A DNA stretch of 64,000 bases from Streptomyces sp. R33 (lineage in GTDB: Bacteria; Actinomycetota; Actinomycetes; Streptomycetales; Streptomycetaceae), in contig NZ_CP165727.1 in assembly GCF_041200175.1 (NCBI RefSeq), positions 2,356,001 through 2,420,000 of the forward strand, written 5' to 3'. Of this stretch, positions 44,680-52,591 are shown piece after piece. The notes beneath the pieces were generated by a model. That model had not been told where the DNA came from. It did not search any database and worked only from the letters and a program-made list of their open reading frames with translations. The position numbers were made by a program, and so were the translations under genes. The first letter of the stretch is position 1, and every line of letters starts with the position of its first letter.

Positions 44680-46007
44680 GCGGCATGCTCGACAGCGGAA
44701 GCCTGCTGACGACCGACAGCGGCATGGGCGTGGAGGTCTTCGACCTGCTCGGCGCCGGCGGCCAGGGGGAGGTCTACCGGGTGCGGACCCCCGCCGGGGA
44801 CCAGGCGCTCAAGTGGTACTACTCGGCCTGCGCGACCCCCGCGCAGGAGGACATCGTCCGCCAGCTGGTGGGCCGCGGCTTCGACGACGACCGCTTCCTG
44901 TGGCCCCTGGACTTCGTGGCCGACGGGCGCGGCGGGTTCGGGTACCTGATGGACATCCGCCCGGACCGGTTCAAGGGCCTGCCCCTGCTGTTCCGGCGGC
45001 AGCTGCGCACGACGCCGCGGGCCCTGCTGACGGCCTGCCTGTACACCGTCGAGGCGTACCAGGCCCTGCATTCGCGCGGGATCGCGTACCGGGACATCTC
45101 CTGGGGCAACATCTTCTTCGACCCGGCCACCGGCGACGTGCTGGTCTGCGACAACGACAACGCGGTGGTGGAGGGCGACAGCACCGGCATCTCGGGGACC
45201 ATGGAGTTCATGGCGCCCGAGCTGGTGCGGGGTGATCCGGGGGTCTCCCCCGGCACCCAGAGCGATCTGCACTCGCTGTCGGTGCTGCTGTTCATGCTGC
45301 TGATGAACCATCATCCGCTCAAGGGCAGGCGCGAGTTGGCGATCCACTGCCTCGACGAGGCGGCGGAGCGCAAGCTGTACGGGAAGCAGCCGCTGTTCGT
45401 CTTCGACCCGCAGGACCGGTCCAACGCGCCCGACCCCACCGAGCAGGCGACGGTACTGGCCACCTGGGCGGCGGCCCCGGACTCCCTGCGGGACCTGTTC
45501 ACCAAGAACTTCACGACGGGCCTGCACGACCCTACGACCCGGGTCCGGGAGTCGCAGTGGCGGGACACCCTGCGGGCCGTGCTCGACGCGGTGGTGGAGT
45601 GCGCGCAGTGCGGGAAGCAGAACATGACCGAGCCGCGGGCCGCCGATCCGGGGACGTGCTGGAGCTGCGGCAGCACGCTGGTGCTGCCGCCGCGGCTGGT
45701 GCTGACCACTCCGCCGCCGCGCACCGAGCACCACATCCTGCTGCACCGGTCCTCCCGGGTGCAGGCGCACCATCTGGCCGCGGAGCCGGCCCGGCACGAC
45801 TACGGCGATGCGACGCTGGTGGCGCAGCTGACCGAGCACCCCCAGAAGCCGGGCCGGTTCGGGCTGGCGAACCGGTCCGCCTCGACGTGGACCGGGACCC
45901 GCGCGGACGGCTCCACCCAGCGCATCGACCCGGGGCAGACGGTTCCGCTGCGCTCGGGCCTGGAGCTGGACTTCGGCGGCGCGCGGGCCGTCGTACGAGC
46001 GAAGTAG
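44676..46007 (+). CDS. Ser/Thr kinase with zinc ribbon and beta-sandwich tail (TerY-P triad)
   Basis: This 443-aa protein has a kinase domain at about residues 18-300: GAGGQGEVY (glycine loop), Lys46 in ALKWYY, catalytic loop YRDISWGN (138-145), VCDNDNAVV in place of DFG, and FMAPEL. The Mg loop Asp is followed by Asn-Asp rather than Phe-Gly, as in other TerY-P kinases by memory. A zinc ribbon CAQCGKQN with CWSCGST (about 308-335) follows. The C-terminal region (about 345-443) is strand-rich with FGLANRSASTWTGT, FHA-like in outline but lacking its signature. It closes the operon and is convergent with the two minus-strand genes. Confidence 0.85.
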   Translation: MSGMLDSGSLLTTDSGMGVEVFDLLGAGGQGEVYRVRTPAGDQALKWYYSACATPAQEDIVRQLVGRGFDDDRFLWPLDFVADGRGGFGYLMDIRPDRFKGLPLLFRRQLRTTPRALLTACLYTVEAYQALHSRGIAYRDISWGNIFFDPATGDVLVCDNDNAVVEGDSTGISGTMEFMAPELVRGDPGVSPGTQSDLHSLSVLLFMLLMNHHPLKGRRELAIHCLDEAAERKLYGKQPLFVFDPQDRSNAPDPTEQATVLATWAAAPDSLRDLFTKNFTTGLHDPTTRVRESQWRDTLRAVLDAVVECAQCGKQNMTEPRAADPGTCWSCGSTLVLPPRLVLTTPPPRTEHHILLHRSSRVQAHHLAAEPARHDYGDATLVAQLTEHPQKPGRFGLANRSASTWTGTRADGSTQRIDPGQTVPLRSGLELDFGGARAVVRAK

Positions 46008-46062
46008 GCGGGGCGGGGCCACCGGGCCGGGACCGGGGCCCCCGCCCGGATCCGGGCCGGGG

Positions 46063-46389
46063 TCAGGTCGCCAGGAGGCGGCCGATCTCCTGGGCGAGGG
46101 CGAGTCCGCCGCTGCCGGCGCCGAGACCGAGGGTGATCGTCTCCAGGGAGCGGCGGATCACCCCCGGCTCGGCGGCGCGCCGCTCCTGCGCGGCCCGGTC
46201 CAGTTCACCGCGCAGGGTCTCGGCCGCGGCGATGCGTTCCTGGGCCGCGCCCTGGTCCCGGAGCCACTGCGCGAGTTCGGCGGCCAGCCGCAGGGTCTCG
46301 GCGGCGGTGTCCTGCCGTCCGATGTTGAGGGTGCCGTTGTCGCCGATGATGCCGGCGGTGACGTTCTCGTTGAAGTTGAAGGTGCCCAT
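46063..46389 (-). CDS. Small protein with N-terminal RHIM/BASS-like motif
   Basis: This 108-aa protein starts at an ATG with GGGAGAG upstream. Residues 9-23 read NVTAGIIGDNGTLNI, a short Gly/Asn/Asp-rich motif. It is followed by a helical, probably coiled-coil section (TLRLAAELAQWLRD; RIAAAETLRGELDRA) and an amphipathic or weakly hydrophobic C-terminus LETITLGLGAGSGGLALAQ. The same motif core is found at the C-terminus of the next gene's product. In bacterial and fungal systems such motifs form amyloid-like contacts between a sensor and an effector. The C-terminal part could be a small membrane-active effector. Function is inferred only from layout. Confidence 0.6.
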   Translation of the reverse strand: MGTFNFNENVTAGIIGDNGTLNIGRQDTAAETLRLAAELAQWLRDQGAAQERIAAAETLRGELDRAAQERRAAEPGVIRRSLETITLGLGAGSGGLALAQEIGRLLAT

Positions 46390-46414
46390 CTGTCTCTCCC
46401 GGTGGTGATGGCGG

Positions 46415-47911
46415 TCAGGGCGTCCCTCGGCCCTGCCCGGAGTGCCCGGCCTGCGCACCGGGTCCGTTGTGGTGGTTGACGGTGCCGTTGTCGCCGATGA
46501 CGCCCGCCTGCACGCTGCCCTGGAAGGTGTAGGTGTGCGTGTTGATGACCTGCTGCGCCTGGTCGTAGGAGCTGGTGTCGATGTTGTGGTCCTTCAGAAA
46601 GCGCTCCGTCGCTATCAGCACACCCTGCTGGAGGCGCTGCAGGAAGTCCTGGGAGTCGGTGCGTTCACTGAATCCCAACTGCTCCCAGTCCGCGACGCGT
46701 TCGCGGATGCTGTCGACCGCGCCGTAGTCGTAGAGCGCGTGCCGTTTGTCGATCTCGCGCCGTACCTTCTCCAGGGCGCGGGCGCGCCTGCGCTGCTCGG
46801 AGGCCCGCTGCATGCGCCGGGAGGAGGCCTTGAGCAGGGCGGTCCCGGTCCGGGACGTGGCGAAGGAGACCAGGCTCCACCAGCGCTCGAACCCGTCCAG
46901 CGGCAGCCGGTTCACCCGGTCGAAGCGCGCCTGCAGCGGCGGGATCCCGTACGCCGACACCTCCCAGGTGAGGCTGGGGTGGTGGAGGCGGGCTCGCAGG
47001 TGCATGGAGACGATGGCCCGGCCGCCCTCGCCGGCCCGGACCAGGCTGAGGTAGGTGCGCATGCCGGCGCCGGACTGCATCAGGCCCGCCTGGACCAGCT
47101 GCTTGGGGATCTGGGCGCGCGGCCGGCGCAGCCGGTCCGGCAGCAGCTCCGGTCCCACGTACGGGACGTTGGTCCCCATGACGTAGAGCCGGTTGCGGAC
47201 CTGGAGGCCCTTGAGGCCGGCGATGTGCTCCATCTCGCGGGCCACGTAGGTGTGCAGGTCGACCGCGTCGAACGGCTTGACGGGCAGCTTGCCGCCGTTG
47301 CCCGCCGGGTCCTCGGCGGGGCGGCTGACGTCGATGGGCTGCCAGACCATCTCCTTGAGCTTGGAGCCGCTCCCGACGAAGGGGTTGGTGCGCTCGGCGC
47401 TCGCCGTGTACGGGACCACGTTGGCCCGCTTCGTCTCCAGCAGCCGCTGCTCCGCCTCCGGTTCGACCGCCGGGGCCAGGTCCGCCGGGCGGTCCGCGCC
47501 GTGCTCCACGGCGAGCGCCGCCGTACGGGAGCGGCTCTCGGCCTGGTGGACGAGCCACCAGGCGCTCCCGTACGCGAGGACCACCAGTGCGGCGGCTGCG
47601 TACGCGAGTCCCCACCGGGCGGTGACCATCGCGTACAGCAGCAGCGGCACCGCCGCCCACACGCCGACGGCACAGATCCAGGCCAGGCGCCGGTCCCGTA
47701 GGTCGGTCCGCCGGACCGCGGCGCGCGCGTGGCGGGCCAGCGCCACCAGGTCGATGCCGAGCGAGAGGCCGGTGGCGCGCAGCCCGTCCGCGGTGAGCTC
47801 CACGTCCACGTCGCGGGCGAAGTCCTCGTCCAGGTGCGCCCCTGCGCACAGTCGGCGGGTCACCGCATCGGTGCGGTACTGCGCCAGCGCCGGTAACCGG
47901 CGTGCTGCCAT
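46415..47911 (-). CDS. Two-span membrane protein with C-terminal RHIM/BASS-like motif
   Basis: This 498-aa protein has a cytoplasmic N-terminus (about residues 1-76), two membrane helices (about 77-96 and 101-121) and a large soluble region not matched to a known fold. Recognisable stretches are KPFDAVDLHTYVAREM and SLTWEVSAYGIPPLQ. A basic coiled coil (RRARALEKVRREIDKRH, about 400-416) leads to the tail, where residues 465-479 read GSVQAGVIGDNGTVN, matching the neighbour's motif at the core. It precedes the small protein by 25 bp in the same direction and both are convergent with the TerY-P operon. The pair could be sensor/anchor and effector; this is inference. Confidence 0.62.
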   Translation of the reverse strand: MAARRLPALAQYRTDAVTRRLCAGAHLDEDFARDVDVELTADGLRATGLSLGIDLVALARHARAAVRRTDLRDRRLAWICAVGVWAAVPLLLYAMVTARWGLAYAAAALVVLAYGSAWWLVHQAESRSRTAALAVEHGADRPADLAPAVEPEAEQRLLETKRANVVPYTASAERTNPFVGSGSKLKEMVWQPIDVSRPAEDPAGNGGKLPVKPFDAVDLHTYVAREMEHIAGLKGLQVRNRLYVMGTNVPYVGPELLPDRLRRPRAQIPKQLVQAGLMQSGAGMRTYLSLVRAGEGGRAIVSMHLRARLHHPSLTWEVSAYGIPPLQARFDRVNRLPLDGFERWWSLVSFATSRTGTALLKASSRRMQRASEQRRRARALEKVRREIDKRHALYDYGAVDSIRERVADWEQLGFSERTDSQDFLQRLQQGVLIATERFLKDHNIDTSSYDQAQQVINTHTYTFQGSVQAGVIGDNGTVNHHNGPGAQAGHSGQGRGTP

Positions 47912-48118
47912 GTGCCTCTCCCCCGTATCCCCCGTGTGCCCTTCGGCCATCGGCCTTCGGGACACCCTACGGAAACGGGCCCCGGCTGTCCGGCCGTTGG
48001 GCGTGACCGCTCCCGGCCCGGGGGATGCGTACGTACTCATGGCGGACGTGCAGCGCGCGGGGGCGATCTGAGCATCCGTACTCAGGTCCCGACGCTCGCG
48101 GGGCCGCAGGGTGGGGGC

Positions 48119-49141
48119 ATGCTCATTCAGTCGTCTGATCCCTCGCCGCGCGCCGGGATAACCGCCGTCGGCAGCCTGTTGCCCGAGGAGGTCCGCTCCT
48201 CGGAGGACCTCCAGCAGGAGGTGGCCCGCCGCAGCGGCCTCGTCCTGCCGCCGAGGCTGCTGACGCAGGCCACCGGGATCGTCTCGCGCCGGGTCGCGGG
48301 CGAGGGCGTGTACGCCTCGACGCTCGCGGTGGGCGCCGCGCGCCGGGCGCTGGCCGCCGGCGGGCTCACCCCGATGGACATCGACCTGCTGGTGTTCGCC
48401 TCGGCGTCGCGCGACATGGTCGAGCCCGCGACCGCGCACATCGTGCAGGCGGAACTCGGCTCCCGGGCCCACGCCTTGGACGTCACCAACGCCTGCAACA
48501 GCTTCGTGAACGGCATCGACCTGGCCCGGGCGATGATCCTGGCCGGGCGGGTCCGGCGGGCGCTGGTCGTGACCGGGGAGACGCCGAGCCGGGCGGTGCA
48601 GTACGCGCCGGCCGGGCTCGCGGAGCTTCGCGAAGGCTTCGCCGGGTACACGTTCGGCGACGCGGGGGCGGCCGTCGTCGTGGAGGCGGTGGAGCGCGGC
48701 GGGATCCTCGACGTGGACACCGAGACGCATTCCGAGCACTGGGAGGTCGGGGGCATCCCGGGCGGCGGTTCGCGGCACCCGCGCGGGGATGCGTACACGT
48801 ACTTCCGCGGGGACGGGCACGAACTGCGGGGGGTCTTCGAGAAGGTGGGCACGGCGGTCATCGACCGGACGCTGCACCGTACGGGGATGGACTGGGACGA
48901 CTTCGCCAAGGTACTGGTGCACCAGGTGACGGTGCCGTACCTGGAACGGTTCGCGGAGCTCACCGGGGTGCCGGCCGGGAAGCTGGTGGTCACCGTGCCC
49001 GAGCTGGGGAACGTCGCGAGCGCCAGCACCGGCGTGCAGCTGGACCGGGTGTTCGGGGAACTGGAGCCGGGGGAAAAGGTGTTGTTCGTGGGGCTGGGCG
49101 GCGGGATCAGCATCATGACGATGGTCTGGGAGAAGTCGTGA
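48119..49141 (+). CDS. OleA-like beta-ketoacyl synthase III family enzyme
   Basis: This 340-aa thiolase-fold enzyme has the KAS III triad: Cys in DVTNACNSFVNG (about residue 123), His in KVLVHQVTVPY (about 263) and Asn in ELGNVASASTG (about 300). It lacks a partner ACP gene and sits in an operon with AMP-ligase and reductase genes as in ole clusters, so OleA-type non-decarboxylative Claisen condensation of two acyl chains is the best reading; a FabH-like role in another natural product is an alternative. ATG 48119 has GGTGGGGG upstream and is far better than the frame's earlier start. Its stop overlaps the GT2 start by four bases. Confidence 0.82.
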   Translation: MLIQSSDPSPRAGITAVGSLLPEEVRSSEDLQQEVARRSGLVLPPRLLTQATGIVSRRVAGEGVYASTLAVGAARRALAAGGLTPMDIDLLVFASASRDMVEPATAHIVQAELGSRAHALDVTNACNSFVNGIDLARAMILAGRVRRALVVTGETPSRAVQYAPAGLAELREGFAGYTFGDAGAAVVVEAVERGGILDVDTETHSEHWEVGGIPGGGSRHPRGDAYTYFRGDGHELRGVFEKVGTAVIDRTLHRTGMDWDDFAKVLVHQVTVPYLERFAELTGVPAGKLVVTVPELGNVASASTGVQLDRVFGELEPGEKVLFVGLGGGISIMTMVWEKS

Positions 49142-49884
49142 CCGGGCGGCTGTGGGTGGTCGTGCCGGCCCATCAGGAAGAGGCCCGGCTGGGCGACACC
49201 CTGCGGGCGCTCGCGGCCCAGCGCGACCGGGACTTCACCCTGCTGGTCGTCGACAACGCCTCGTCGGACGACACGGCCGCGGTCGCACGGGAGTTCGCCG
49301 CGAGCGCGCCGTTCGAGGTGGAGGTGATCGAGGAGCCGGAGAAGGGGGTCGGCTCCGCCGTGGACACCGGCTTCCGGTACGCCATCGGCCGGGGCGCGAC
49401 CCTGCTCGCGCGGACGGACGCCGACTGCCTGCCGCGGCCCGGCTGGACGGGGGCGGCACGGGCCGCGCTCACGGCCCGCCCTGGCCTGGTGTGCGGGCGG
49501 ATCACCGCCCGGCGCGACGAGCACGGGCCGCTCGGCCGGGCCGGTTTCGCGGGGCTGGTCCGGCTGGCCGCGCTGTTCGGGCGGCTGCGGCCGCAGCACG
49601 CCGCCCGGCGGGGCGGCTTCAAGGCCCCGTACCGGATGCACGCGGGGAACAACATGGCCATCACCGCCGAGCTGTACCTCGCCGTCGGCGGGATGCCGCG
49701 ACGTCCCTCGCCCACCGACCGGCTCTTCCTCAACGCCGTACGCCGGCACACCGACCGGATCACGCACTGCCGGAGGATGGTCGTGGAGAACTCCACGCGC
49801 CGGCTGAAGGCGTACGGAATCGCCGGCACGGCCCGCTGGTACCTCGACCAGGGCAGCGGCACCCACGGAACGGACCCCCGCTGA
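49138..49884 (+). CDS. GT2-family glycosyltransferase
   Basis: This 248-aa GT-A enzyme starts with VVVPAHQEEARLGDTLRAL, the nucleotide-sugar strand, and has LLVVDNASSDDTAAVA and LLARTDADCLPRPGW, whose DAD is the metal-binding DxD. HAGNNMAITAELYLAVGG is the acceptor loop. No membrane segment is present. GTG 49138 overlaps the OleA-like stop, and its own stop overlaps the ligase ATG by one base. Glycosyltransferases are not part of the known oleABCD pathway, so it may decorate the lipid product; that is inferred from operon membership. Confidence 0.85.
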   Translation: MTGRLWVVVPAHQEEARLGDTLRALAAQRDRDFTLLVVDNASSDDTAAVAREFAASAPFEVEVIEEPEKGVGSAVDTGFRYAIGRGATLLARTDADCLPRPGWTGAARAALTARPGLVCGRITARRDEHGPLGRAGFAGLVRLAALFGRLRPQHAARRGGFKAPYRMHAGNNMAITAELYLAVGGMPRRPSPTDRLFLNAVRRHTDRITHCRRMVVENSTRRLKAYGIAGTARWYLDQGSGTHGTDPR

Positions 49885-51407
49885 TGCTCGACCGACTCGA
49901 CCACGCGCTGCGCGCCCGCCCCGAGCGGGCCGCCGTACTCACCGCCGGCCGGACCGGCGCCACCCGGGTCCGTGCCACGCGCGGCGAACTCGCCGACCTG
50001 GCCGATGCGTTCGCCGCGGGCCTGCACGCGCGCGGGCTGCGCGCCGGGGACACCGTCGGGGTCGCCGTCCGGCCCGGGCCGCGGGCACTGGCCGTGCTGC
50101 TCGCGCTGTGGCGGCTCGGGCTGCGCGGGGCCGTGCTCGACCCCGGGGCGGGGCCCGACGTACTGCGCGCCCGGCTCGCGCTGGCCGGACCCTCGCTCGT
50201 CCTCGCCGACGCGGCCGCGCAGGCCGTCGCGGGCTGGGCCCGCCCGCTGGCGAGCCGGGCCCGGCTCGCCCTGCCGGACCTGGCCTCGCTGGGCGCCCCC
50301 GTGGCCACCGTCGGGCGCCGGCTGCCCGGCTGCGCGCCCGCGCTGGAGCTGGGCGCGGCGCGCTCCGGGGTGCCCGGGCAGGGGCGCCGCCCGGCGTACG
50401 GGGACTCCGACGCCGATGCGGTGATCGTCTTCACTTCCGGGACCACCTCGCGGCCCCGGGCCGTGGTGCACACCCGGGCGAGCCTGGCCGCCGGGATGGC
50501 TTCCGTCTCCGCGCTGTTCGGCGCCGCGGACCCGGCCCGGGCGGGCGATCCGGTGCTCGGCGGCACGTTCTTCGTGCTCGTGCCCTCCCTCGCGCACGGC
50601 GCACCGGTGGCGCTCCCGGCCCGGTCGCCGGCGGTCCTGGCCCGGCAGCTGCGCCGGCTGCGGCCGCGGGACACCTATCTGACCCCGCCGCAGCTGCGGG
50701 ACGCGCTGGGCGCGGGGGCGCGTTTCCGGGGGCGGGTGTGGACGGGCTCGGCGCCGGCGAGCGCCGAGCTGCTGTCCCGGGTGCGCGGTGCGGGCGCCGA
50801 GGAGGCGTGGGGCGTGTACGCCCTGACGGAACTGTTCCCGGCCGCCGCGGTCGAGGCGCGCGAGAAGGCGGCGTACGAGGGTCCCGGCGACCTGGTCGGG
50901 GCCCCGCTGCCCGGCGTCACGGCGAAGCCGGACGAGGACGGCCAGCTGCTGCTGGCGGGGGCCGCGGCCCGGGACCGCTACCTGGGCGAGGAGCCCGAGC
51001 CGTGGGTGCGTACGGGAGACCGGGCGCGGCTGGACGGGGCGGGGCGGCTCGTCCTCGAGGGCAGGAGCAAGGACATGGTGCTGCGCAGGGCCGAGAACAT
51101 CTACCCGGGGCTGTACGAGCCGGCGCTGCACGTGCCGGGGGTGGAGCTGGCCGTGCTGGTCGGCATCCCGGCGGGCCGCGGCGCCGAGTCCGCGGGCGAC
51201 GAGCGGCTCGTGGCCCTCGTACAGCCGCAGCCCGGGGCCGCCGAGCCGGGGCTGCGCGCCGCATTGGCGGGACCGCTGGGGCGGATGGGCTCCGCCCGGC
51301 CCGACGCCGTGCTGTTCGCGCGGATCCCGCTCGCGGGACGCTCCCGCAAACCCGACCGCGCGGCGGCCGCGGCGCTGGCGGCGGCCCGCCTGAGGGGGAC
51401 CCGATGA
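49884..51407 (+). CDS. OleC-like AMP-dependent ligase
   Basis: This 507-aa ANL-superfamily enzyme has VIVFTSGTTSRPRAVVHTR (A3-type P-loop, about residues 182-200), YALTELFP (A5), WVRTGDRARLDGAGRLVLEGR (A7/A8) and a C-terminal Lys in RSRKPDRA (A10). It is in the position of OleC, which forms a beta-lactone from a 2-alkyl-3-hydroxy acid with ATP, between OleA-like and OleD-like genes. A fatty acyl-CoA/AMP ligase is the alternative. The ATG overlaps the preceding TGA (TGATG) and the gene overlaps the P450 by four bases. Confidence 0.8.
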   Translation: MLDRLDHALRARPERAAVLTAGRTGATRVRATRGELADLADAFAAGLHARGLRAGDTVGVAVRPGPRALAVLLALWRLGLRGAVLDPGAGPDVLRARLALAGPSLVLADAAAQAVAGWARPLASRARLALPDLASLGAPVATVGRRLPGCAPALELGAARSGVPGQGRRPAYGDSDADAVIVFTSGTTSRPRAVVHTRASLAAGMASVSALFGAADPARAGDPVLGGTFFVLVPSLAHGAPVALPARSPAVLARQLRRLRPRDTYLTPPQLRDALGAGARFRGRVWTGSAPASAELLSRVRGAGAEEAWGVYALTELFPAAAVEAREKAAYEGPGDLVGAPLPGVTAKPDEDGQLLLAGAAARDRYLGEEPEPWVRTGDRARLDGAGRLVLEGRSKDMVLRRAENIYPGLYEPALHVPGVELAVLVGIPAGRGAESAGDERLVALVQPQPGAAEPGLRAALAGPLGRMGSARPDAVLFARIPLAGRSRKPDRAAAAALAAARLRGTR

Positions 51408-52591
51408 CCCCGTCCCGGGCCCGTCGGCGCGACCGCCGGGTGTACGTACGCAGCCACCCGCTGCTGTTCGCCCTGCTCGCCGCCACCCGAGGCCGCCCCG
51501 TACGACGCCTCGGGCGCACGCTGCTGGTCCACGACGCCACGGCCTACCGGGAAGCCCTGACCCGCCTCCCCCTGAACCGCACGGCCCCCGGCACCACGGG
51601 GGCCGCAGCCCGCACGGCCCTGGCGGAACAGGCGCAGCCCGACCGTACGGTGGCCGGCGCAACCGGCGGCGTGCTGTTCGATCAGGAGGGCGGCGGGCAC
51701 CGGGCGGACCGGCGGGGGCTCGCGGAGGAGCTCGGTGCGGCCGGCGTGGAACGACTGCGCCCGGTGTGGCAGCAGTTGCTCGCCGGCCGGCTGGCAGCGC
51801 TCGCGCAGGGCGGCGAGGTCGACATGGTCGCGCTCGCGCGGGAGCTGGCCGGGTCGGTGGTCTGCCGGCTGCTGGGCACGGATGCCGACCCGGTGGTGGT
51901 GGCCCGGGCCGCTGCGGACGCCGCGGCCGCGTCGGTGCGCACCCACCTGCCCGGGCCGCACCGCCCGGCCACGCAGGCAGCTGCCGCCCGCACGGCCCGC
52001 ACGCTCCGGTCCCTCCTGACCCGCCCCCTCGCCACGCCGCCCCCGACACCCTTGCCCGGATGCCCTCACGCCCCGCACGGCTCCATGCCGCCACTGGGCG
52101 ATGCGCTGGCCGCGATGGTGGCGGTGGCCGCCGTCAACACCACCGTGGCCGCGCTGCCGCGGGCGGTGGCGTGGTGTGCCGACGCCGGTCTGTGGGACCA
52201 GGCCGCGGACCCGGTGCTGCGGCTCCGGCTGGCCGACGAGCTGCTGCGGGTCACTGCGGCCTCGCCCCTGCTGCCCCGGGTGGCGGCGGCCGACGGGACG
52301 GTCGGCGGCTGCCCGGTCCGCAGCGGCGACCGGCTGCTGCTGGTCGCCCGGCATGCCGCGCAGGCGCACCGCCGCGACCCGGACGCCCTCGCCCCGGCCG
52401 ACCCGGCCCTGGCCCACCTGGTGTTCGGCGCCGGCTCGCATGCCTGCCCCGGTGCCCGCCTGGCCCGCATCCAACTCGCCGACACCCTGGCGGCCCTGGC
52501 CCCCCACCGCCCGGTGGTGACCCGCGCCCGGGTCGACCGCCGAGCCGCCCTGCCGGGCTGGCGCGTACTGACCGTGAAGGCCACCTCATGA
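51404..52591 (+). CDS. Cytochrome P450
   Basis: This 395-aa protein has the haem loop FGAGSHACPGARLAR (Cys about 350) and a K-helix ExxR in DELLRVTAASPLLPR. The usual I-helix A/G-G-x-D/E-T signature is missing; the corresponding stretch reads VAVAAVNTTVAALP. Length fits a soluble bacterial P450. The N-terminus is very basic (TPSRARRRDRRVYVR). It would oxidise the operon's lipid, but the I-helix change means conventional O2 activation is not assured. The start and stop overlap neighbours by four bases each, so it is fully embedded in the operon. Confidence 0.85.
   Translation: MTPSRARRRDRRVYVRSHPLLFALLAATRGRPVRRLGRTLLVHDATAYREALTRLPLNRTAPGTTGAAARTALAEQAQPDRTVAGATGGVLFDQEGGGHRADRRGLAEELGAAGVERLRPVWQQLLAGRLAALAQGGEVDMVALARELAGSVVCRLLGTDADPVVVARAAADAAAASVRTHLPGPHRPATQAAAARTARTLRSLLTRPLATPPPTPLPGCPHAPHGSMPPLGDALAAMVAVAAVNTTVAALPRAVAWCADAGLWDQAADPVLRLRLADELLRVTAASPLLPRVAAADGTVGGCPVRSGDRLLLVARHAAQAHRRDPDALAPADPALAHLVFGAGSHACPGARLARIQLADTLAALAPHRPVVTRARVDRRAALPGWRVLTVKATS

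Noticed and set aside
46045..46056. CCCGGATCCGGG palindrome between the kinase and the RHIM-like gene as a terminator
   Set aside because: Short stem without loop or T-tract in a GC-saturated gap; not distinguishable from chance.
48119..49141. Primary fatty-acid FabH
   Set aside because: No fabD, acpP or fabF follows; the operon context fits OleA-type condensation better, though family similarity is shared.
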